A program made the position numbers and the translations under genes. 5,286 bases of DNA from positions 1 through 5,286 of the forward strand of contig JANLHY010000176.1 in NCBI GenBank assembly GCA_024653795.1, written 5' to 3'. This document shows, piece after piece, positions 1-5,286 of this stretch. Position 1 is the stretch's first letter. The number at the start of each line of letters is the position of its first letter. Under the pieces are notes generated by a model. That model saw only the letters and a program-made list of their open reading frames with translations. It did no database searches and was not told where the DNA came from. The stretch is from Candidatus Brocadiaceae bacterium (lineage in GTDB: Bacteria; Planctomycetota; Brocadiia; Brocadiales; Brocadiaceae).

Positions 1-1226
1 CCCTTCCACTGGTTTCCCTGTTCATCCGCAAGCCCTTGCTCTTTGATAATCTGCCTGTCTTCCACAGAAACGTTATAAAAACATTTCTTGTCTACATCGT
101 TCATTTCTGCAGGGTTGTCGCCGCGAAATGCCCCAGAAAGTACTGGTACAAATTGAAAATTAGGATTCGCTCGTTCCCACTTTAACCATTTGGGCAAATA
201 GACCGTTGGAATATCCTGGAATCGTCTTTCACCTAAGAAAAATATAGCCTTGTCCTGTCTGCCCTCTTTAAACCATTGTTCTAAGAGCGCCAATATAGGC
301 GCTAAACCCGCACCACCAGCCACAAAGACAGCGGTGTGCGGTTGTTCTTTTAACATAAAATGACCATACGGACCCGTGAAGCGTATCTTTTCACCAAGGA
401 AAAAGTTCCATAGGTTTTGTTCCTGGATATAATTATGCACGCAACTAGGTCCTATGCAGGGAGGACCACCCTTCTCCAGAGGCATGCCTGGATCTACAGG
501 AGCCATACGAACGATGAGTTTCAGGAGGTCAGGTTCTGTAGAGGCGAGCGAATAACCTCTGTATAACTTTGTACCGGGTACACAGGGAACGAACTCTTTT
601 CCTAATTTGCTGCATGCTTCCTTAATCAAGTCCCCATATTTTTTGTAATGCTCTTCTGTAAAATCCTCCGGAATGGCAAGCTGGATATATTGACCGGGCT
701 TGTATTGAATAGGTTTTGACGGTTTTAGCCACAGTTCCATCTTGTCGCTGGTAAGGGGTATCTTCTTAATAACACGGGCTGTGTATTTTTTAACGTGCAA
801 GGTATCTTTGGGCAGGTACAGACTTACATCCTTTTCCACCCTGACCTGACATGCCAATCGCACATACCCATCCCCAATCTTTTGATCCAGGAATTTCCGG
901 GCAGTTTCCCTTGTTCTCATATCAAAATGTGGAGACTCTACGGACGTATAAAACCCAACATCTGTGTGGAGTTTTATCTTACACTGACCGCACGTAGCCA
1001 TACCACCACAGGCAGCAGGGATGTTAAACCCCCTGTTCTGAAGCAGAGATAAAAGCCTTTCCCCACCCTCGATATCGAGTTCTTTCCTGTATTCATCATC
1101 GCTTAATACAATAAGTTTGCGTTTCTCACCACGGCCAAAGAACTGGTATACGACCTCGCTAAATATGCTCAGGAGCAATACCAATAAGGCAAGGATTCCG
1201 GCGCCGAGAACGAGGGGGATGGTCAT
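1..1226 (-). CDS. nqrF: NqrF, NADH-oxidising subunit of Na+-NQR (3' end cut off by window edge)
   Basis: This subunit takes hydride from NADH and passes electrons through FAD and a [2Fe-2S] centre into the membrane part of Na+-NQR. Reading back from the ATG at 1226-1224 gives 408 codons with no stop, so the gene runs off the left edge. Residues 3-22 form a single membrane anchor. The ferredoxin domain has its four cluster cysteines at C73, C79, C82 (CGGMATCGQC) and C126. The FAD/NAD reductase part shows RGYS (223-226), a phosphate-loop-like GPSCVHNY (259-266), GPYG (285-288) and the nucleotide-binding VAGGAGLAP (302-310). The C-terminal NADH-site motifs lie outside the window. Vibrio NqrF is about 408 residues in full, so this one is longer; the extra length lies in the ferredoxin domain (43 residues between C82 and C126) and in the FAD domain. 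The start is supported by GGAG seven bases upstream. The ATG overlaps the stop of the preceding toxin gene (ATGA). Confidence 0.93.
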   Translation of the reverse strand, partial: MTIPLVLGAGILALLVLLLSIFSEVVYQFFGRGEKRKLIVLSDDEYRKELDIEGGERLLSLLQNRGFNIPAACGGMATCGQCKIKLHTDVGFYTSVESPHFDMRTRETARKFLDQKIGDGYVRLACQVRVEKDVSLYLPKDTLHVKKYTARVIKKIPLTSDKMELWLKPSKPIQYKPGQYIQLAIPEDFTEEHYKKYGDLIKEACSKLGKEFVPCVPGTKLYRGYSLASTEPDLLKLIVRMAPVDPGMPLEKGGPPCIGPSCVHNYIQEQNLWNFFLGEKIRFTGPYGHFMLKEQPHTAVFVAGGAGLAPILALLEQWFKEGRQDKAIFFLGERRFQDIPTVYLPKWLKWERANPNFQFVPVLSGAFRGDNPAEMNDVDKKCFYNVSVEDRQIIKEQGLADEQGNQWK

Positions 1227-1573
1227 TGTTTTACTCCAAGCTTCTTTTCAATAAACTTCAATACTTTCTCAAGCCTAATTTCGTATGATTCGACCACTGT
1301 TCCATCCGAAAAATGTTTATGATGTGGGAAAGTTTTTACCTGTTGGTGTGGGGCGTTATCCCATCTGGTAATCAATTTTCCGTCATTTTCTTGCCAGTGG
1401 TACGAATATTTTTCCTCTCTAACACTCATATATTCTCTTATAAAAAGTTCTGTATTGTTTTTGATATCGGCTCTTATTTTTAAATAATAAAATTTTTCCC
1501 CTGCTTTAAAGTCGAGTATTTCAAACCTTTTAACTGCTTTGCTATTTTGTAATAACTCTAATGTTCTTAGCAT
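1223..1573 (-). CDS. TumE/DUF6516-family putative toxin
   Basis: This 116-residue protein resembles the TumE (formerly DUF6516) family, regarded as the toxin half of two-gene toxin-antitoxin modules; I do not know its target. The recognisable family signature is YHWQ (58-61), followed by LITRWDNAPH (67-76) and TFPHHKH (81-87), a cluster rich in histidine, tryptophan and aspartate that may form the active site. The C-terminal tail (about 93-112) is predicted helical. The start lies inside the upstream antitoxin gene (32-bp overlap), and only a weak GAAG sits right before the ATG, so translation is probably coupled to the antitoxin. The TGA stop overlaps the nqrF start by 4 bp. The base composition is AT-rich compared with the nqr genes, which suggests separate acquisition. 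The family call is from remembered motifs, not a profile search. Confidence 0.8.
   Translation of the reverse strand: MLRTLELLQNSKAVKRFEILDFKAGEKFYYLKIRADIKNNTELFIREYMSVREEKYSYHWQENDGKLITRWDNAPHQQVKTFPHHKHFSDGTVVESYEIRLEKVLKFIEKKLGVKQ
1234..1237 (-). promoter_or_regulatory. Ribosome binding site of nqrF, inside the toxin gene
   Basis: GGAG on the minus strand lies seven bases before the nqrF ATG. It falls in toxin codons 113-114 (Gly-Val), so the toxin reading frame and the nqrF translation signal share the same bases. Confidence 0.75.
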
Positions 1574-1820
1574 TCTTCAAATCTTTTAGATGACTAAGTC
1601 TGTCTTTACATGTGTTTTCGTATGCCTTCCATTCCATGTAATCGTCCCACTTTACAAAGTTTTCTTCTCCGGCCAATACTTCCTTTTCAAACTCTTTCAA
1701 TGATTTGCCGTATTTTTTTTCATAAAGTTCTAAAGACTTTTTTAAGGCTTGAATCTCAGATATAAGATCCAATCTCAGTACATTTATAACCTCTTCTTTT
1801 TTCACTTCGATAGTTTTCAT
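1542..1820 (-). CDS. Putative antitoxin partner of the TumE-like toxin
   Basis: This is a small (92 aa), charged and mostly helical protein with no cysteine-rich or membrane segment. A long helix (about 10-37, heptad-like LDLISEIQALKKSLELYEKK) is followed by a KYGKSLKEFEKEVLAGEE segment and an acidic/aromatic WDDYMEWKAYE stretch (58-68), then another charged helix. This pattern is one I associate with the gene placed directly before DUF6516/TumE toxins. The order (antitoxin first), the overlap with the toxin gene and the small size all agree with that role. No helix-turn-helix or ribbon-helix-helix motif is obvious, so autoregulation through DNA binding is not supported by the sequence. The start is well fixed by AGGTGA seven bases before the ATG, within the 16-bp spacer after nqrDE. 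Function is inferred mainly from the neighbour. Confidence 0.72.
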   Translation of the reverse strand: MKTIEVKKEEVINVLRLDLISEIQALKKSLELYEKKYGKSLKEFEKEVLAGEENFVKWDDYMEWKAYENTCKDRLSHLKDLKNAKNIRVITK

Positions 1821-1827
1821 AAGATTT

Positions 1828-1833
1828 CACCTA
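1828..1833 (-). promoter_or_regulatory. Ribosome binding site of the antitoxin gene
   Basis: AGGTGA on the minus strand lies seven bases before the ATG at 1820. It sits wholly inside the 16-bp spacer after the nqrDE stop. It fixes the antitoxin start, and it means the TA module needs no promoter of its own to be translated from the nqr transcript. Confidence 0.7.
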
Positions 1834-1836
1834 CAA

Positions 1837-3252
1837 TCAAAAAATATGAATCATCCCAATTCCAGTGAATATGGCGGCCATTATACCCAAAATCAGAATT
1901 GCAACAGTATCTTCATCCCAGGCATTAGTTGGAACGACCAGACGCTGCCGTCTTAACAGGGCAAGCCACACAACGACCATCATCCAGTGAAGCCCGTACC
2001 CAAACGCCGTCGTGGTAGTAACCAGGAACTTCGCCCCTGTGGGAATGGTAAATGTGGCGCTTGCAAGGACAATACAATTGACCGTAATCAATTCTAAAAA
2101 CTGCCCCATCTGCTCGTATACGTTCTTCGCAAATTTTCTTAACAATACACTCAAAATCTGCACAAAGACGGCAATGGTAACGATAAAGACCGTCAGATAG
2201 AAAATATTCTCCAATCGTATAGGGAGAGACGAATATTTACTCAGAAAATCACTGCACCTAACCAGTACGTGGTTATACACGATCCAGTTTAATGCGGTGG
2301 ATAACGTCACTACTATAATCACTGCCACCCCCATCCTCCATGCCGCATCGATCTGGCGCGACTTATTAATCAAGGGACACAACCCCAAAAGTTTACTCAA
2401 CACAATCCCGTCAAAGAAAAGGGCATTAAGTAAGACCGGAAGAAGGATGATGAAATGCTGATGCAGTGTGGGAATCGTTTGTATATGAACGATAATGCTA
2501 ATAAAGAGACAAACTCCCAACCCTAAAACTATTAAAGATGTACCGGATATTCCCATCCTCTGGCGAGCAACAGGTAAAGGAGTTCCACCATTTGTAGTCT
2601 CTGCACACTCACACGCAGAGGCTTCAGGACATACAATTCCAGTTTTAATAAAAAAGGGACGCAAGAGGAGTCTGAAGGCTGCCAACGCAAAGAATCCTCC
2701 CACTGGCGTGACCATAAGGACGACACGCGGAAATGTCTCCGAAAACAGAGGAATGCCTAAAATAGTTCCAAACCCCAGCGGTTCACGCAAAAATGCAAGC
2801 AAGATCAGGGCTAAGGAATACCCAAGACATGCCTTAAAAATCTTCCTCTGTGCCTCCCAAAAGTCCACTGTCAATCCCTCTGAGATTACTGCAAGCACAA
2901 TGCAATTCGTGGTAATAAGGTCTATGTATGCCTTTATATTGGCTGTTATTTCAGGCACAAATGCCTGGGCAAAAAAACCAAAGATGGCCACAAAGACGGA
3001 TACAATAATCATTAAAAGGGAAATCTTATGATGTGTCCCTGCTGTGGATATCAGCTTTTTGAAAGGATAGACCAGACAAAAACTACCGGCAGTTACAAGT
3101 GTTACGCCGATTCCCATGGTTAGAGAATTTTCCAGTTTATTCGTTACCGCCAGAGAAGAACAAAATCCAAGTCCGGCGCCTGCCGTTAGGATGAGATTAT
3201 CCCTCATGAAGTACTTAGAAATCTTTCGTATGTTTCGCTTTAATACTACCAT
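1837..3252 (-). CDS. nqrDE: NqrD-NqrE fusion, membrane Fe-S core of Na+-NQR
   Basis: One 471-residue polytopic membrane protein covers two subunits that are normally separate (about 210 and 198 aa in Vibrio). Residues about 16-201 match NqrD: GLGFCSSLAVT (27-37), ITTNCIVLA (113-121), REPLGFGTILG (156-166). Residues about 264-471 match NqrE: KLLGLCPL (287-294), MGVAVIIVVTLSTALNWIVYN (from 307), QILSVLL (365-371), ITVNCIVLA (389-397). The four cysteines equivalent to the ligands of the intramembrane Fe-S centre are all kept (C31, C117, C292, C393). The joining region holds a polar, cysteine-containing linker (C208, C214, C216) and an added hydrophobic segment (about 237-258). The start has GGAG five bases upstream and overlaps the nqrC stop by 7 bp. 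RnfE/RnfA are homologous, but the nqrC and nqrF neighbours favour Nqr. In-frame readthrough shows a true fusion, barring an assembly error. Confidence 0.9.
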   Translation of the reverse strand: MVVLKRNIRKISKYFMRDNLILTAGAGLGFCSSLAVTNKLENSLTMGIGVTLVTAGSFCLVYPFKKLISTAGTHHKISLLMIIVSVFVAIFGFFAQAFVPEITANIKAYIDLITTNCIVLAVISEGLTVDFWEAQRKIFKACLGYSLALILLAFLREPLGFGTILGIPLFSETFPRVVLMVTPVGGFFALAAFRLLLRPFFIKTGIVCPEASACECAETTNGGTPLPVARQRMGISGTSLIVLGLGVCLFISIIVHIQTIPTLHQHFIILLPVLLNALFFDGIVLSKLLGLCPLINKSRQIDAAWRMGVAVIIVVTLSTALNWIVYNHVLVRCSDFLSKYSSLPIRLENIFYLTVFIVTIAVFVQILSVLLRKFAKNVYEQMGQFLELITVNCIVLASATFTIPTGAKFLVTTTTAFGYGLHWMMVVVWLALLRRQRLVVPTNAWDEDTVAILILGIMAAIFTGIGMIHIF

Positions 3253-3965
3253 ACAATCTCCTTTTGCCCTTCCCAGAATTCTTTCATGGCGTCATTGAGA
3301 AATGACTCGATTCCTCTGCTTGTGTTGGTGGCGCCCGTAATCGCATCAACCTCATTATTGCCCTCGGCCATCCTACCCTTGACCACCATTATTTTAGGCC
3401 TTAACTTTTTACCCACAAATTGTTTTTTAAATTGTTCCTCCGTAATCCTGCCTCCCAAACCTGGGGTTTCGCTATGATCCAGCACCTCAATGCCTTTCAG
3501 TGTTTCCAGGTCTGGTTCTATGCAAATGAAAAGCGACATGATACTTGACTTATTGTAGCCGTATCCCAACTTGGATTCTACAAATCCAACGCCCTGAAGC
3601 TTTCCCTCTTTCACATATTTATACAATCTTTTTCCACCCTTTGGTTTCTCATCGGCTGTTTGCACACCTGTGGGCTGAATTTCAAAGGATGGTACTGGTG
3701 GCTCTTCTACTGTAATATTTTTCTTAAACACCTCCAGGATATCCTTCTTGTCAAAGCTCTTAAAGGTAAAACCCAGCATTCTTTTTTCTATTGTACGATA
3801 CGGTAGTTTAAAAATACCCAGAACGGCGCGTTTCTCTTTTATATCATAGTATTCGGCAATTTTAGGGGCTGTATAAAAATATACCATGAGAAGTCCCGCA
3901 CAGGGCAAAAAGGTAATCAAAATGATTGAAGCGATGCGGAGTATAATTTTTTTTAATTCTTCCAT
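3246..3965 (-). CDS. nqrC: NqrC, FMN-carrying subunit of Na+-NQR
   Basis: NqrC is anchored by one N-terminal helix (about 9-31) and carries FMN bound covalently to a threonine on the outer face of the membrane. The attachment motif is clear: DAITGATNTSRG (207-218), with T213 as the expected flavin site. The upstream HSETPGLGG (164-172) is the other conserved NqrC/RnfG signature. At 239 aa it is a little shorter than Vibrio NqrC (about 257) and longer than typical RnfG (about 200); with nqrB, nqrDE and nqrF as neighbours it is best called NqrC. FMN attachment needs an ApbE-type flavin transferase, which is not in this window. No convincing Shine-Dalgarno precedes the ATG (TTTCTTAAATAT), and the next in-frame ATG is inside the membrane helix, so the start is kept. 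The stop overlaps the nqrDE start. Confidence 0.92.
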   Translation of the reverse strand: MEELKKIILRIASIILITFLPCAGLLMVYFYTAPKIAEYYDIKEKRAVLGIFKLPYRTIEKRMLGFTFKSFDKKDILEVFKKNITVEEPPVPSFEIQPTGVQTADEKPKGGKRLYKYVKEGKLQGVGFVESKLGYGYNKSSIMSLFICIEPDLETLKGIEVLDHSETPGLGGRITEEQFKKQFVGKKLRPKIMVVKGRMAEGNNEVDAITGATNTSRGIESFLNDAMKEFWEGQKEIVW

Positions 3966-3976
3966 ATATTTAAGAA

Positions 3977-4004
3977 ACCACAGATTTCAGTGATGACACA
4001 GATT
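3977..4004. repeat. ACCACAGATT-type short repeat, degenerate
   Basis: CACAGATT occurs twice, at 3979-3986 and 3997-4004, 18 bp apart. The stretch looks like a decayed copy of the dispersed ACCACAGATTTCACAGATTACACAGATT-like repeats that I recall from environmental bacterial genomes. It ends only 12 bp before the nqrC start codon. A CACGGAAAGACACTGAA stretch at 4021-4037 may belong to the same class. Confidence 0.45.
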
Positions 4005-4105
4005 ATTCGCAATAGTTTACCACGGAAAGACACTGAATATCACCAAACCCTAATTTCAATTTAACGAAATTCCTCGATCTCCCTAACCCGAACGAGTCGG
4101 AATCA

Positions 4106-4183
4106 GTAGCGCGGGTGGTTTATCCCCCGCCCCCGTATCAAGTACGGGGCAGGTTCATGCCGACCACAAGGGATCGGCGCTAC
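4106..4183. repeat. GTAGC-ended palindromic element with cloverleaf folding potential
   Basis: The outer ends GTAGC (4106-4110) and GCTAC (4179-4183) pair. Inside, three arms follow: GCGGG/CCCGC (4111-4115 with 4126-4130), CCCCGTA/TACGGGG (4131-4137 with 4143-4149, 5-nt loop) and GCCGA/TCGGC (4159-4163 with 4174-4178). The first two arms abut each other and the outer stem, the third abuts the closing outer strand, and a 9-nt linker separates arms two and three. The ends can also be read as the longer inverted repeat GTAGCGC/GCGCTAC. This looks like a dispersed non-coding element (REP- or MITE-like) and not a gene. It is followed on the plus strand by seven T residues (4185-4191). Confidence 0.65.
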
Positions 4184-4249
4184 ATTTTTTTGCTAAACAT
4201 GTCCTCGTGAAAACGGGGAAATGTCAAAATATTTTTGTTAAGAAACTCA

Positions 4250-4264
4250 TGAGCCAAAGGCTCA
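4250..4264. repeat. Short perfect hairpin
   Basis: TGAGCC (4250-4255) and GGCTCA (4259-4264) form a 6-bp stem around an AAA loop. It has no adjacent T-run on either strand, so it is not called a terminator. Its role is unknown. Confidence 0.4.
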
Positions 4265-4287
4265 CAAAATAGCATGAAAATATTTCA

Positions 4288-4318
4288 CCCTCCCTTAATC
4301 CCTCCCATCAAGGGAGGG
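4288..4318. repeat. CCCTCCCTT palindrome with two alternative stems
   Basis: CCCTCCCTT (4288-4296) pairs perfectly with AAGGGAGGG (4310-4318), leaving a 13-nt loop. A second CCCTCCC (4300-4306) can instead pair with GGGAGGG (4312-4318) across a 5-nt loop. Elements of this kind are common dispersed intergenic repeats in several environmental phyla (recalled, not searched). It lies about 80-110 bp after the nqrB stop on the transcribed strand and could act as an mRNA-stabilising or attenuating hairpin. Confidence 0.55.
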
Positions 4319-4329
4319 AAAGTTCCACG

Positions 4330-4359
4330 CCCCTTGTGAGAGAGGGTCTGGGTGAGGGG
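4330..4359. repeat. CCCCT...AGGGG repeat element
   Basis: CCCCT (4330-4334) and AGGGG (4355-4359) bracket a G/A-rich centre with internal GAGGG and GGGT blocks. Read on the minus strand it begins CCCCTCACCC and ends AAGGGG, a layout seen in widespread CCCCTCACCC...AAGGGG intergenic repeats. It lies next to the CCCTCCCTT palindrome, and the two may be one composite element. It is the first structure met by transcripts leaving nqrB. Confidence 0.5.
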
Positions 4360-4395
4360 TATTTTCGTATCAATACTATAACGAATTCCAGCCAC

Positions 4396-5286
4396 TCATA
4401 TACGATACCTTATTTTTACCATCAAAGATTGAATGGGTATGGCTAACAGGTTCATGAGCAGTATTGAGTACATCACCCCTTCGGGCAAACTGGTAAAATC
4501 TCTTATGAGCACGGTGATGAACCCGCACCCGGCGCCATAGATCCATTTTGCAGTCTGATTATACGTCGTCGTTATTGGGTCGGTTGCCATATAAAAAGCC
4601 CCCAGGATCAATCCGCCGCTCAGAAGCTGGAACAAAGGCGGAGCCACAGTCTTACCCATAATTAGAGATAAAAACACAGAAAGGATAAGCACACTCCCCA
4701 GATAGGATACGGGTATCCTCCAATTCACCACCCTGATTTTGATTAACCACAAACCTGACAATATCAATGCCAGTCGGCACGTTTCACCCAGAGAACCACC
4801 CGATGTCCCTAATATGAGTGAAAGATAGGATGTAACTTCGCCATTGGTCTTGAATGCCGTCAACGGTGTAGCGTGAGTTACGGCATCAAGTCCATAGCGA
4901 AAAGAATGAAGGTCGGGCATGCCAACAAACGGCATTTGATAGCCAGTAACCAGGAGAGACGGAAAACAGATGGTTAAAAACAAACGACTGAACAGTGCAG
5001 GATTCACAAGATTATTCCCAACGCCGCCCAGCACGTTTCTAAATATAATGGCCAGCGCTGCCCCCAAGCCTACTAACCACAGGGGCGCTTGCGGCGGCAA
5101 GATAGCAGGAATAAGGAGACATGTTACAAATCCGCCCTCGCTGATATGATCCTCCCGTGCTATAATAGCCCAGAGCACATCAACAACAAACACGCCAATA
5201 ACAAACGAAACTACCAGTCTGGATACAACACATTGCCACCCGAAAAAATACAGGGATGGAAGCACCCATCCAATAACCAATGCCAC
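4396..5286 (-). CDS. nqrB: NqrB, membrane FMN/riboflavin subunit of Na+-NQR (5' end cut off by window edge)
   Basis: The 296 visible residues are the C-terminal part of a polytopic NqrB/RnfD-family protein. By comparison with Vibrio NqrB (about 415 aa, FMN threonine at 236) roughly 95-100 N-terminal residues are missing. The GTG at the window edge is therefore probably an internal valine codon, not the start. Signatures in window numbering: EGGFVTCLLIPAILPP (50-65), LGGVGNNLVNPALFSR (86-101), the flavin site DAVTHATPL (134-142, T140 as the expected FMN threonine) and a late MATDPITTTYN...GAGCGF...R...PEGVMYSILLMN block typical of the family. NqrB is thought to form the Na+ path and to interact with quinone. 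The THAT core differs from the usual SGAT, and the closing PIQ replaces the common PLID. NqrB is preferred over RnfD because of the EGxFVT...PP block and its neighbours. Confidence 0.9.
   Translation of the reverse strand: MALVIGWVLPSLYFFGWQCVVSRLVVSFVIGVFVVDVLWAIIAREDHISEGGFVTCLLIPAILPPQAPLWLVGLGAALAIIFRNVLGGVGNNLVNPALFSRLFLTICFPSLLVTGYQMPFVGMPDLHSFRYGLDAVTHATPLTAFKTNGEVTSYLSLILGTSGGSLGETCRLALILSGLWLIKIRVVNWRIPVSYLGSVLILSVFLSLIMGKTVAPPLFQLLSGGLILGAFYMATDPITTTYNQTAKWIYGAGCGFITVLIRDFTSLPEGVMYSILLMNLLAIPIQSLMVKIRYRI

Larger units (their letters stand above)
3966..4395. other. 430-bp repeat-bearing gap between nqrB and nqrC
   Basis: No coding region is visible on either strand. The gap holds at least four separate repeat or hairpin elements (listed individually) and breaks an otherwise tightly packed operon. 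I looked for a minus-strand promoter ahead of nqrC: TTGAAA at 4055-4060 and TAAACT at 4014-4019 exist but are not properly spaced, so no promoter is claimed. A clean intrinsic terminator for nqrB is also not seen. Confidence 0.8.

Noticed and set aside
795..1052. Plus-strand open frame of 85 codons
   Set aside because: It lies antisense to the conserved ferredoxin domain of nqrF and has no recognisable protein features.
2495..3031. Plus-strand open frame of 178 codons
   Set aside because: It is the antisense shadow of nqrDE; its composition is basic and low in family-like motifs, and the opposite frame carries clear conserved residues.
4014..4060. Possible minus-strand promoter for nqrC (TTGAAA and TAAACT)
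   Set aside because: The two boxes are 35 bp apart, and no other properly spaced pair was found by eye.
4106..4183. Possible tRNA because of the cloverleaf and 78-nt length
   Set aside because: There is no T-loop GTTC, no D-loop GG, the middle arm has a 7-bp stem with a 5-nt loop, and the outer stem is only 5 bp.
4159..4191. Plus-strand hairpin followed by seven T residues, like an intrinsic terminator
   Set aside because: No plus-strand gene lies upstream for it to terminate, and the T-run is on the wrong side for the minus-strand operon.
1837..5286. Rnf complex instead of Na+-NQR
   Set aside because: NqrF with a ferredoxin-FAD layout, the longer NqrC and the absence of RnfB/RnfC point to NQR, although the subunit families are homologous.

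Overview
The window carries most of a Na+-translocating NADH:quinone oxidoreductase (Na+-NQR) operon. All genes are on the minus strand, so transcription runs from high to low coordinates. The order is nqrB (5' end cut off by the right window edge), a 430-bp repeat-filled gap, nqrC, a fused nqrD-nqrE gene, a small two-gene toxin-antitoxin (TA) module, and nqrF (3' end cut off by the left edge). nqrF has no stop codon in the window; reading back from its ATG at 1226 gives 408 uninterrupted codons.

The organism is probably a Gram-negative-type environmental anaerobe of moderate GC. The style of intergenic repeats (GTAGCGC-ended cloverleaf, CCCTCCCTT/AAGGGAGGG palindrome, ACCACAGATT-type repeats) and the Nqr variants recall anammox planctomycetes (Ca. 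Brocadiales). That placement rests on memory, not a search, and is tentative.

The encoded parts fit one membrane complex. NqrF would take electrons from NADH through FAD and a [2Fe-2S] ferredoxin domain. The NqrDE pair would hold the intramembrane Fe-S centre, with all four expected cysteines present. NqrC and NqrB would carry covalent FMN on threonines of TGAT and THAT motifs. Electrons would end at quinone, coupled to Na+ movement.

Three things stand out. (1) nqrD and nqrE are fused into one 471-residue protein, with an added hydrophobic segment between the halves that would correct the opposite membrane topologies of the two subunits. (2) An AT-rich TA pair (TumE/DUF6516-type toxin with its acidic helical partner) sits inside the operon between nqrDE and nqrF. 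The nqrF ribosome binding site lies inside the toxin gene, and the nqrF start codon overlaps the toxin stop codon. (3) The nqrB-nqrC gap holds a 78-nt element that folds on paper into a compact cloverleaf of directly abutting arms.
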